Source of the DNA: Caulochytrium protostelioides | Lineage: Eukaryota > Chytridiomycota > Caulochytriomycetes > Caulochytriales > Caulochytriaceae | Assembly: GCA_003615045.1 (NCBI GenBank) | Contig: ML014168.1 | Location: forward strand, 44,429-108,428 | DNA length: 64,000 nucleotides | Direction: 5' to 3' | Shown here: positions 51,701 through 60,652 of the stretch, piece after piece | Position numbering within the stretch: the stretch's first letter is position 1 | How the letters are laid out: each line of letters begins with the position of its first letter | The notes under the pieces: generated by a model | Told to the model about the DNA's origin: nothing | Databases searched by the model: none | The model's input: only the letters and a program-made list of their open reading frames with translations | Program-made: the position numbers and the translations under genes

Positions 51701-52683
51701 ACGACGCGGAGGCCGACGCGGCGCGCGAGACGACTTTTTCGACGGCCGCCCTGCTCGAGACCGACCGGCTCACGCTCGAGACGATGCCGCTCGCCGACGC
51801 CGTCCGCGACGCCTGCCTCGTTGTCGACCACCGCATTGTCATCAACGAGCACGGCGCGACCGCCGACGCGCGCATCTTTGCCGCGGGACCCACCACTCGC
51901 TTCGCCAATAAGTTCAAGACCCGTGTCGCCCACGCCGACTTCAGTCCCCGCGAGGTCGGCACCCGCCTCGCCCACCACGTGCTCGCGCTCCTCACCTCGC
52001 AGCGCAACGCTGTCCCGCTGCTGCCCGAAGACGATGACGAGGCGGACGACGATGCGGACGCGGACGGCAAGCACCGGATCCCGCCGTTTCACGAGGCCGT
52101 TGCGACGTATGTGGCGCTGCCCGGCGGGTGGTCGCTGTACCACGACCACGCGCCGCCGCGCGCCGAGCGCGTCCAGCGCGCCGCCGCGACCCGGCTCGGC
52201 GCCCGCGCCGCGGCCGTCGACGAAAGCGTCCATCTGACGACGCACGACACGGCGCACGGCGGCACGCTCGCCTCGCTCCGCATCGACGCCGCAGGCCACA
52301 TCAGCGCCCTCACCGTGCTCACCCGCGGCATGCCACCGCTCCAGAACCTGCGCACGCTCCACCGCCGCTCGATCCGGCTGTTCCCCTATCTGGCCGAGCA
52401 GGTCGCCATCGGCGCCGAAAACGCCGGCATCGACGACCTGCTCGCGTACCTCAGCCGCCCGAACAACCTCGCCGTCTACCACGACCGCTTCCCGCTGCTC
52501 ATGAAGGCGCTGGAGCAGCAGATCCTGGAGGCCGTCACGCGCGACACGCCGAGCGGCGGCACGCTTGTCCAGACCGAAGCCGATCTCGTCCGATTCGTCG
52601 ATACCTACGCCGCCCGCGGCCAGTGGGACCGCCAGATCCTCCACTATCTCACCGACACGGGGCTCTTTGTCTCGTTCCCCTAA
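48715..52683 (+). CDS. CFAP61: Cilia- and flagella-associated protein 61
   Basis: A single exon encodes 1322 aa, near the length of animal and algal CFAP61. The protein is part of the calmodulin- and radial-spoke-associated complex that anchors radial spoke 3 on axonemal doublets. The ATG at 48715 gives a start followed by TVHLAENSDAWDVLALLKS, the family's N-terminal GNAT-like region. Residues 320-420 contain VRPCRIEDCEDVEAVLARM and further acetyltransferase-like sequence. About residue 700, HPRVVVLGGSDVALAFLLEL opens the Rossmann-type dinucleotide-binding half. At about 1030, DACLVVDHRIVINEHGATAD, AAGPTTRFANKF and FSPREVGTRLAHHVL match the CFAP61 signature. Near the end, NNLAVYHDRFPLLMKALEQQ corresponds to the conserved tail. 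Ser/Thr/Ala-rich inserts near 30-80 and 900 are unremarkable. This is strong evidence for a motile flagellum. Confidence 0.93.
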   Translation: MATRPVAAAPITVHLAENSDAWDVLALLKSTAGPAATTTTTTTTFATTNAVAAGATTAPTSSSSSSDPGPSPAKSPSLLDLDGQQDSLSRRRYGPMSAALAVSSAIIVGRESATGAVIGVLAVGIAPTAFQAALTVLPEPAADGAASTAATDGSAVAQPASARSSTVSPPSLHSPQTAEASAAAPQPRRSAAGAGATTLASTLQQRIGAAPEALLPWESVLSSLCGMPVRHAATRLLTFYHARPDVTNTFLAAALELVWAHHPETTQVLYVVPDRIVPFAPFTTATRVDRLGVAHPLVRTLRLVQPDAMVQVQAAARPDAVSVRPCRIEDCEDVEAVLARMHLGVDDLDAYFTRLMSTPGYTNLVAHANGKMVGFMALVEHFDAQRLVDTYAIEQVVASPFTDPASSEAGDDVDELAAAGSRGHRDTLAARLNDTAGVISLFHLDPAYKRHDAAFFEFIFTHLPEIETLLLTCPMTAVQPTCANRMTWVPARPLAAPRHVLYCHVRCATEQPLSVTPVEHALVAPNDPARPLHAKPQYEFTVWAGGRRAVGAVHCFVHAAPLPRAFHDQFDLAEAHIAASDRVAFLCGVTLAPAFRPRLPAILELVMAQLGGIPLLDRIVPDRVSRLGGSGGDGSGGASGTVVSPPVPAARTWYRRYLTPVAPRREIQFPDNQCDGVTIAPKLPFALAAVAPHTVWHTHWLVHPRVVVLGGSDVALAFLLELQRSPMLRLTHLTLITQAPIPSIGQAAGPVVTAGTAAAAEEKPVVGRDLSFFQKLEPTSLDAEFTPSLLCQSGLSSQVHPIMGHLVEILRASQEIRVQLAVPGPSGASTVTVPYDYLVLAEDLETDMTAWQTATTEAAAAAASTLTPTTTTTAVTPASMAKYLFPWSPSESRMHAFYSQVLLSPATTPVVIHGSNPRAWLVLTRLLGMGVPASRLRVLNLLASPKTLRDRMPELDVAFTALLNENGIFEYREVTHLTLLPPAADDIFPRVQFAYHDAEADAARETTFSTAALLETDRLTLETMPLADAVRDACLVVDHRIVINEHGATADARIFAAGPTTRFANKFKTRVAHADFSPREVGTRLAHHVLALLTSQRNAVPLLPEDDDEADDDADADGKHRIPPFHEAVATYVALPGGWSLYHDHAPPRAERVQRAAATRLGARAAAVDESVHLTTHDTAHGGTLASLRIDAAGHISALTVLTRGMPPLQNLRTLHRRSIRLFPYLAEQVAIGAENAGIDDLLAYLSRPNNLAVYHDRFPLLMKALEQQILEAVTRDTPSGGTLVQTEADLVRFVDTYAARGQWDRQILHYLTDTGLFVSFP

Positions 52684-52773
52684 TTCGGTCATTGCGGGAA
52701 AAAAAGTCGTATCCAAAAAGAAAAAAGAAAACAGAGAGATGATCATGCGTTTAAAAAGACAAGAAGCCAAGAA

Positions 52774-52832
52774 TGAGAGAGAGGAAAGAGAAGGAAGAGA
52801 GAGAGAGAGAGAGAAGAGAGAAAGAGAGAAGG
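52774..52832. repeat. GA-rich simple tract in convergent gap
   Basis: Purine-only GA/GAA tract between the CFAP61 and disordered-protein stop codons, presumably in a 3' UTR. Confidence 0.85.
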
Positions 52833-52891
52833 TGTGATGGGAGAAAGGAGCTATCATGGTTTTTTTTAGGTGGAAGGAGGATGGCAGGCGT

Positions 52892-53170
52892 TTAATTCTT
52901 GTGACGACCATGCATATGGCTGCCGTGCCCGCCGTGACCGCCATGACCCGATCCCGACGGGTTCGGCATCATGTAACCGCCGTAGTGCTGCTGCTGCTGC
53001 TGCTGCTGCTGTTGCTGTTCTTGCTGCTGCTGTTGCTGGTGCTGTGCTTCCGCATTGGCCATATACGATGCGTAGGACGGCTGCTGCTGCTGGTAGAGTC
53101 CGGCGGGCGGCATGCCTGGGTGGACGCCGCGGGGGCCGGGTCCGCCCGCAGACCCTGAGGCCGCCTCGCT

Positions 53171-53201
<31 letters not shown>

Positions 53202-53772
53202 GCCGCGCCGCAATTGGCACCGCCGGCCGCGGCTTCCGGACGGAACGCGGGCGCCGCGTACGCGTGCGGGTCGAGCGGCGCCATGGCGAACATGGCGTCG
53301 CCGGGCGGCGGCGGCGCGTGGCCGTGCGCGGCGGCCGCGGCCGCAAAGAACGCATCGTGGTCGGCGCCGCTGAGCGCGGCGCTCGTCGGCTGCTGCTGCT
53401 GCTGCGTCATGAGCTGCGCCACGGACGCGTTCATCACCGACTGCGCGTAGCCCTGGTAGGGGTCGTGCATGCCGCCGTGGGCGGCGGAGAGCGGGTGGGG
53501 CGGGAACGCGGCGGCGGCGTGGTGCGCGGCGGCCTCGTGGGCGCCGCTGGTGCCGGGGAGGCCCGTGGGCGCGGCGCCCGTCAGGCCGGGGACGCCGCCG
53601 GCCGGACCGCCGCCGGCCGCCGCCGCGACCGCCGGCGCCGAGCTCGCCAGCGTGAACAGATTGTACACGGGCAGGCCGTTGTGCTCGCGGATCGGGATGG
53701 CGATCATGCCATTGCCTGGGAAGTAGATGCACTGGCCCATCGCCGAGATGACCGGCGTCTGGATGGGCTGCG

Positions 53773-53803
<31 letters not shown>

Positions 53804-55740
53804 GGCGGCAGCGGCCGCGGCAGCGCCCGCAAACATGGGCGGCAGCGCCGTCTGCTTGAAGGGCACGCCGCGCGGGCTCGTCAGCGTGTTGAGGCCGTAG
53901 CCGCCGGGCGCCTTGAGGGCGGCGGTGGCCGCATCGAGAGCCGCGTGCGCGCCGCTCGACGCGCCCGCCGCCGACGGCTGCCCGGCGGGCGTGTACTCGT
54001 CGGCTGACGACGGCTGCTGCTGCTGCTGCTGCTGCTGAGACGACGACGCCGGGTTCCGCTTCGGCGAGGCATTGCGCGATGCCGACGACGACGACGCCGT
54101 CTGCTGTTGCTGATGCTGCTGCGGGGAGGCGGCGGAGGCCTGTGTCCCCGCCTGGTGCGGGTGGTGGGCGTGGTGGGCCTTTTCGGCGACCTGTGACCAC
54201 GTCGTCGCGGCTGCGGCGCCTTTGCCCGACCCCGCGCCGGGCGCCGCCGTCCCCCGGTGGAGCGTGTGGGTGCGCGACCCGGACGGCGTGTGACGCGACG
54301 ACGATGGGCCCGACGCGCTGTGGCTCAACGACCCGGGGTGCCCGAGGCCGCCGGCGCCGCGCGGCGGCGGCGCGTCGCGGTCACGGGTGCTCAGGGTGCT
54401 GCTGCTATGGCTCAGACTGCCGCGCGGCTTGTCGTTGCCGCCGGCGCGGACGTAGTGGCGCACGGTCCCCGGCGCCGACGCCGGCCCGGACTCGCTGTTG
54501 CGCGTATAGGTCGTATACTCGGCATGGCGGCCGCTCGGCGCGCCGCTGCCACGGTGGTTGGCATGAGCGTTGTGACGCGGCGCGTAGGACGCGCCGTCCG
54601 ACGGCTTGCCGGCGCCGCCGCCGTGGTGCTCGTGGTCGTCGTGGCCGAACCGCTTGGCATGATAGGGCTTGCTCGGGCCCGCGTGGGCGGGATGCTCCCC
54701 GCGGCGGTCGCCGCGGCGCTTGTCATCGTGGGCATAGGGCGCAGGGCCGTCGTGGACGTCGTGCGCGTCACGCAGCGGCCGCCCCGTCCGTGGCGAGTCC
54801 GCGTGCCGCTGGGGCGTGCCGCTGTACGAGCGGCTGCCGCCATACGCGGCCCCTTCGTCGCCGTCGCGCTTGTACTCGCGCGCCTTGCTGCCGCCGTATT
54901 CGTAGGTCGACTTCCGGTCGCCGTAGGACGCGGCGGACTTGAAAGTGCCGGACGAGGACTTGCGCGCCGGTCGCGCCGACGGCGTCTTGTCGCCTTCCGG
55001 CGTCGGCGATGCCGCTGCCGATGCGGGCGACGGCGACGCCGTGTCCTTCTTGAAGGGCTTGCGGAGCGGCTTGCCGGGCTTTGGCGAACCGGCGGCACGG
55101 GCCGCGTCGCCGTCGCTGGCGGCCACCCCTGCGGGCCCCGAGGCCGCGGGGCGGCTGAAGACATCGAGGCCGACCTTCGCGAGATCGGCGGCCGACAACG
55201 GCCGCGTCGGGTCGTCGGCGCTCCAGTCGACGCTGAAGACGTCCTTGCGCGCCTTCGGCTTGCGGCGGCCGAGCTTGCCGTTCAGCACGGTATCGTCGGT
55301 CGTCGGCGGCGCCGTTGTGCCGGTGCCGGTGCCCGTGGTCGTGGTCGTGGCGGTGATCGTGGCAGCGCCCGTGGCGGAGCTCGCCGGCGCCACGTCCGCG
55401 GCCGACGCCGTCGAAGCGGCCGGCGCGGCGGCGGCTTCGCCATCGGGAGCGCTCGGGCTCGTGGCCGCGCCGTCGGCGCCGCGCGGCTTCCGCGCCGGCT
55501 TGGCGCGGGGCGCCCGCTTGCCCGACTCGGCAGACGCCGCCGCGTCCTCGGCGCCCGGCGGCGTCACCGGCTTCTTGGGCTTCGGCTTGGGCTTGGGTTT
55601 GGCCTTAGCGGGGCCGATCTTGGCGGCGGCGGGCGGCGTGGAGGCGGCGGGGGCCGCCGCGGACGGGTCGGCGGGCGTGCCGGCCGTCGTCTTGGGCCGA
55701 TCGGCCGGCGGGCTCAGGGCGGGCTCGGCGGCTTGCGCGT

Positions 55741-55774
<34 letters not shown>

Positions 55775-56107
55775 GTCCTCGCTGCGACTCAACGGCGCGG
55801 GATCCGCGGCTTGGGTCATCGGCGCGGGGTTCACGCTCGACGCGGCCGTCGCTGGGGCCGATGGCGCAGGCGCTGCCGGCGCGGGCGCGGATGCGGATGC
55901 GGTATCGTGGCTCGTCGTGGCAGCCGCTTTCACGGGTTCAGCGGCCGGGGTGGTCGTGCTCGGTGCTGCCGCTGGCGGTGCTGCCGCTGGCGGTGCTGCC
56001 GCTGGCGGTGCTGCCGGCGTCGTCGCCGCAGCTGCGGGGGCGGCGGCGCTGGCGGCGGCGGCGGGGATGGCCGATGTCGCCGGCGATCCGAGGGCGGCGT
56101 CCGTCAT
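52892..56107 (-). CDS. Large intrinsically disordered Ala/Pro/Gln-rich protein, function unknown
   Basis: The protein has 1071 aa from the ATG at 56107 (upstream in-frame codons are non-ATG). I do not recognise the family. The N-terminal 290 residues are Ala/Pro-rich with poly-Pro and a basic KPKPKPKPKK run. A compact less repetitive stretch follows (KARKDVFSVDWSADDPTRPL), possibly a binding motif. The middle (about 330-630) is Arg/Gly/Ser/His-rich, resembling RNA-binding low-complexity domains. Gln runs follow. Near 800 there is a second conserved-looking patch, MGQCIYFPGNGMIAIPIREH and GLPVYNLF. The C-terminus has Gln, Tyr, Gly and His-rich prion-like sequence. No membrane segment or catalytic motif is seen. 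An mRNP or condensate-associated role is plausible from composition only. Reality of the gene is supported by consistent codon use over 3.2 kb and by its convergent placement 209 bases from CFAP61. Confidence 0.72.
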
Positions 56108-56890
56108 GAAGTCAGCGCACACGCAGTCGAAAGCGGGGAGACGCGGGAAGAAACGCGCGGAGCGGTGCGGTGCACGCGGAACACGCGGAACACGCGGAAC
56201 AAGCGGCGGACCGGGCAACTAGGCAGAGGTCACGCGTCCGTCAGGCAGTCGGCGTCGGATCCGAGGCGTCCGGAAGCGCTGCGATGGCCGGCGGGAAAAG
56301 GGCGAGCGCGCGCGCGAGGAACAGCACATGCAGCCGCGGCGGACGACGGCGTCGGACAGGCGCGTCGGGCCACGCGCGGGTCACAGGCGCGTCGTGGTTT
56401 CATGGCCTTCACGCGGCCGGCACGCGGCCAGCGACGTGGACGGCGGCGGCTCGGCGCGCCAAGGGGTCTGCTGCCCGCGGGGGCGCGCGCCGCTCGGTGG
56501 CGCTGGCCCTCCACGCCACCCCATCGCGGGCCCACGGCGCGGCGTGCGATGGTGGCGCGTGGTGCGCCAGCACACCTGCTGCTGCCTGCTGCCTGCTGCG
56601 TACCGCTGCCTGCATACCGCTGCCTGCCGACCGCTGGCTGCTGACCGCGCGTCGCTTGCCGCTTACCGCGGGCTGCCAACCGCCTGTCGAGCTCAGCACA
56701 GCGATGCGAGACGGTGCGAGACGACGCGATCGACTGGCTCCCGGTCCACGGCATCTCGCGCGGTCGTCGATGGCACAGGAGCCCAGGCGGCCTGCGGCGG
56801 CCTGCGGCGCCGGTTGGGCCCGACGTCCGCCCCTCTTACAGTTCCTGCGGTCTTGCGGGTCGCGGCCACGGCCAACGTTGCGGAAGGGGG

Positions 56891-56950
56891 CAGCCAGCTC
56901 AACTCAGCTCAACTCAGCTCAAGCCAGCTCAAGCCAGCTCAAGTCAGCTG
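56891..56950. repeat. Decamer tandem array, six units
   Basis: Units follow consensus AA(C/G)(T/C)CAGCTC, so each contains the palindrome AGCT within CAGCT(C/G). Located about 885 bases upstream of VPS52. Confidence 0.9.
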
Positions 56951-57276
56951 CGGCCCAGAATTCTGTGCGAGGGGCATGGCCGCCACCGCGCCTCCGGCGG
57001 GCCGCAGCGCCATTCGTACGCCGACGACCCTCGGATCACGGCACGCGATACGTATCAGGCGACCGAGTCGTCGGCCTGCGTCGCGCGACGGCGGGACGCA
57101 CTGGATCAGCTCGAAGCTTGACGTGCATGACGTGATGGTCTGAGCGCCCATCCGCCGGCGTCGTCAGGGCAGGTCGGGCTGCCCGTAGACGTGCGCGGGA
57201 CGGGAGAGACCTCTCCGAGGCCTCGGCAAGTCAGCGGCCACAAGAACACGGGTGCGGGTCTGGTCGCCGACGTTTC

Positions 57277-57318
57277 GATGCGGCATTCTTGAAGGGCGAT
57301 GCGGCATTCTTGAAGGGC
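57277..57318. repeat. 21-base direct duplication
   Basis: Two perfect adjacent copies of a 21-base unit beginning GATGCGGCATTC, with the first six bases (GATGCG) repeated once more. Confidence 0.9.
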
Positions 57319-57834
57319 GATGCGCCAACTGTGGGATCGAGCGGCACCCGACACGGCGTCGCGGGTCGGTGGGTACGTCGGGCGGCGGTGGCGCGGTGGC
57401 GGAAGGGGCTTAGACGGGACCTGGCGCACCACGTGGGGTCCCCCCGCCGCCCGCCCGCCTGCGATCCAGATCGCCCGACGAAAAGGATCGACGTCCCGCT
57501 CCCCCCGCCTGCCGCTTCAGCGCGGCATCGTCGGTCCTCGCATCTCGCCGGATGGATACCCGACTACGTCGACGTCGATGGATCCGTCGCGGTCGAGGAT
57601 ATCCATGGCCGGGAGGCTCTTGACGCATTCACGGTGAATGCACGGTGAATCGGCGTTCGAGGGGGAGTCGGAGCCGTCGTCGCGGAGCACGGCGAAGAGC
57701 ACGAGATCGTCCGCGCCGCGGACGCCGCGTTCCTCTCGCTTTCCCGACGGTGCAGCACGGCGTCTGCATCCATCAGGACGACCCCGCGCGCCGCGCCCTC
57801 CGACGCGGTTCCTGCGCGCCGCCTCTTGCGACTG

Positions 57835-60411
57835 ATGGCCTCGACCGTCTGGGCCGCGGGCCGCCCGCCCGCCGGCACGAGCCCGAGCCCGAACCCGAAC
57901 CCGAACCCCGGCGCTGGTGCCGGTACCGGTACCGGTACCGGCGGTATTCGCGCCCTCTTTGACCCCGACGCGCGCCCGCGTCCCCTCGGTGCCGCCATGC
58001 CGTCGGCGTCCGCCATGGCGGCGGCGACCTCGCCGCCGTCGGCCGTCGCCGGGCTCGGCGAGAGCCACTACCTGAACGAACTGCTCGACGAGCTCGCCGC
58101 GACGGCGGCGGCGGGCGCCGCGGCGCCGGCGGGCACAAGCGCCCACGCCAGCGCGCACGCGGCGACATCAATGATGGAGGAGAGCTACGACATGGCGGAG
58201 GTGGGCACGCGGATCCAGGCGTTCGAGGGCGACGAGCTGATCCGCGACGCGATCGCGCACGGCATCGATCTGCGCGACCGCGCGCGCGACGTCGGCCACG
58301 ACCTCGTCGACGCCGAGTATACGTACGCCGAGCGGCAGGCCGCGCAGACGATGCAGCTCGTGCAGCTCCACGCGACCGTCGAGGAGAGCGCGGCGCTGCT
58401 CGTCACGATGGAGAAGCTGCTGGGCCAGTTTGTCGACGACCTCGGCGCCATCACGGGCGAAATCACGATGCTGCAGGCGCAGTCGGCGCAGCTGAGCGTG
58501 CAGTTCACGAACCGCGTCCGCATCGAGGCCGAGCTGCGCCGCATCATCCGCATGGGTCTCGTCACCCGCGACGCGGTCCACCGCATTTGCGACGGGGACA
58601 TCAACGAGGCGTATGTCGCGCAGGTGAACGAGCTTTCCGAGCAGATCCGCAGTATCGAGCAGCAGACCCGCGCAGGCATGCCCGTCAAAGCATTCGCCTC
58701 GGCCAAGCCGGAGCTCGACCGCTTAAAGGCGCGCGCGGCCGAGAAGATCCGCGACTTCCTGCTCAAGAAAGTCGAGTCGCTGCGCGCGCCGGGCACCAAC
58801 ATCGCCATCATCCAGCAGAGCGTGCTCATCAAGTACCGCGAGCTCTACGCGTTCATCGCCGAGCGCGACCCGGACGTCGCCGCCGAGGTCCGGCTCACGT
58901 ACGTGCACACCGTCGGCTCGTACTACCAGGCCTGCTTCGAGCGGTACCTGCGGTTCCTGAACAAGATGGGCGCCCCGGCCGGCCACGGCCACGCGCCCGC
59001 AGGCGACCGACAGGACTGGGCGCTCGCGAACCTCGACGACGGCGGCAGCGCCGCGCGCAAGTCGGGCGCCGCCGCGTTTCTCACGGGGATGGGCGGCGTG
59101 CTGACGGGCGGCCTGACGAGCGGCCTCACGGGCCCGGACCGCAGCACGCCCGCCGCGACGCCGGCCGTCACGCCGGCGCGGCACTTCGCCGTCGGGGACC
59201 GTGCCCGCGTGCTCAAGCGGAGCCTGCACGACGGCGCCGGCCTGCTCATCCCGCGGCTCACCGAGCAAGCCCGCCAGCAGGGCAAGCTCGTCCACCCGGA
59301 GCAGATCTTTGCCTCGCTCAACCAGCTCGTCATGGACAACGCGTGCTCCGAGTACGTCTTTACGACGGCCTTCTTTACCTCCACCCACAAGGCCCAGAAG
59401 GCCGGCGGCGCTGGCGCCGGCGCCGTCGGCCGCGGTGGGGGCGTGCGCAAGGGCGGCGCCACCCAGGATTTCTGGCTGTTTGTGTGGAACGACATCTATG
59501 ATGGGACCGTCAAGCTCGTGCTCGCGTATCTGAAGCAGCTCGTCGAGTCGACGTGGGACGCCATCACGATTCTGCTGTGCATCCGGCTGAACGCACAGAA
59601 CGTCCGCATCATGCAGCGGCGCCGCATCCCGTGCTTGGAGAACTACCACAACGCCGTCAACATGCTGCTGTGGCCGCGGTTCCAGGCGATCATGGACCTC
59701 CACCTGGAGAGTCTGCGCAAAGCGAACCCGACGGCCCTCATTGCCTCGAAAGCCACCACGGGCCACGTGCTCGTGCGTCGCTTTGCGGAGCTGACGTTCG
59801 CGATCCACGCGCTCAACGAAGAAGCCGACGAGGCGATGCTGACCAACGGCGCGAGCCGGCTCCGCAACGAGGTCGAGAGCCTGCTGTTCAAGATGTCCGG
59901 CGAGTTCGCGGACCGGCGCCAGCGCCTCATGTTCCTCATCAACAACTACGACACCATCACGACGGTCTACCGCGAGTCCGTGGCCGCGACCGTCGAGCGC
60001 GAGCGCGCGTACTTTGAAACGGTGCTCGAGAACAAGATGGCCGAGTACGTCGAGGAGGAGCTCAAGCCCCCGTTTGCGCCGCTGCAGCGCTTTGTCAACG
60101 AGGCCGAACTGATGGACGACGCTAGTCTGCAGCGTCACCCGGCGGCCGCGTTCGATGGCGTGGCGCAGCACTTCAATGCGCAGTGGAAGGCCGGGCTCGC
60201 AGGAGTCCATGCGAACGTGATGCGCGGCTTTCCCAACCTCGCGTGTGCATCGCGCATCCTCCATGCGGTGCTGGTCCGCCTCATCATGTACCACGAGAAA
60301 TTCCTCGAGCTCTGGGCCAAGCGCTTCGGCAAAGAGCGCCGGGCCGAGCAGCCCATCGGCATCCAGTCCGTCATGGTCGAGGTCCGCCGCATCAAAAGCA
60401 GCTTCAATTAA
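57835..60411 (+). CDS. VPS52: GARP/EARP tethering complex subunit Vps52
   Basis: The protein has 858 aa from the ATG at 57835. Vps52 is a core subunit of GARP, which tethers endosome-derived vesicles at the trans-Golgi network. The first 80 residues are low complexity (a PNPNPNP run, then GTGTGTG). The family region begins SHYLNELLDELAA and includes TIQ-like coiled coils. LLVTMEKLLGQFVDDLGAIT and ITMLQAQSAQLSVQFTNRVR are characteristic of Vps52. VLIKYRELYAFIAERDPDVA and YVHTVGSYYQACFERYLRFL mark the start of the CATCHR helical body. A Gly/Ala/Ser-rich insertion lies at about 380-460. The C-terminus ends VMVEVRRIKSSFN. Later Met codons at about residues 50-56 are alternative starts. It converges with the patatin gene, 241 bases apart. 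Confidence 0.94.
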   Translation: MASTVWAAGRPPAGTSPSPNPNPNPGAGAGTGTGTGGIRALFDPDARPRPLGAAMPSASAMAAATSPPSAVAGLGESHYLNELLDELAATAAAGAAAPAGTSAHASAHAATSMMEESYDMAEVGTRIQAFEGDELIRDAIAHGIDLRDRARDVGHDLVDAEYTYAERQAAQTMQLVQLHATVEESAALLVTMEKLLGQFVDDLGAITGEITMLQAQSAQLSVQFTNRVRIEAELRRIIRMGLVTRDAVHRICDGDINEAYVAQVNELSEQIRSIEQQTRAGMPVKAFASAKPELDRLKARAAEKIRDFLLKKVESLRAPGTNIAIIQQSVLIKYRELYAFIAERDPDVAAEVRLTYVHTVGSYYQACFERYLRFLNKMGAPAGHGHAPAGDRQDWALANLDDGGSAARKSGAAAFLTGMGGVLTGGLTSGLTGPDRSTPAATPAVTPARHFAVGDRARVLKRSLHDGAGLLIPRLTEQARQQGKLVHPEQIFASLNQLVMDNACSEYVFTTAFFTSTHKAQKAGGAGAGAVGRGGGVRKGGATQDFWLFVWNDIYDGTVKLVLAYLKQLVESTWDAITILLCIRLNAQNVRIMQRRRIPCLENYHNAVNMLLWPRFQAIMDLHLESLRKANPTALIASKATTGHVLVRRFAELTFAIHALNEEADEAMLTNGASRLRNEVESLLFKMSGEFADRRQRLMFLINNYDTITTVYRESVAATVERERAYFETVLENKMAEYVEEELKPPFAPLQRFVNEAELMDDASLQRHPAAAFDGVAQHFNAQWKAGLAGVHANVMRGFPNLACASRILHAVLVRLIMYHEKFLELWAKRFGKERRAEQPIGIQSVMVEVRRIKSSFN

Positions 60412-60652
60412 ACGCTGCAGCTCCCCCCACACCCCACACCCCAGGCAAGATCGGGCCAGCGTCATCCCCTCTTTCGTGCTTTCTCGGTTCAGGCCTATCT
60501 TTACATATATACACGCATCGCTCGCCGTGGTCGGGGCTGCCCGCGTTAGGCATTGTCGCCGGAGACCTGGCACGCGGTTGGGGAAGCCAGCGGTGGGGGG
60601 AGCCATAGATGGATGGCCGGACCTCCCCCCGCCCCTCCCCGCCGAACAATGC

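Larger units (their letters stand above)
56108..57834. other. Divergent intergenic region, disordered-protein gene / VPS52
   Basis: These 1.7 kb contain no supported gene. They hold several short tandem repeats: degenerate CTGCCTGC/ACCGCTGCCTGC units at 56575-56690, a decamer array and a 21-base duplication (both listed). Confidence 0.55.

Noticed and set aside
54257-56644. 795-codon plus-strand frame opposite the disordered-protein gene
   Set aside because: Gly/Arg/Val-rich composition without compact domains; it runs past the opposite gene's start into repeat-rich DNA. The minus strand was preferred because it has an ATG start, Gln tracts and convergent spacing, but the choice rests partly on composition.
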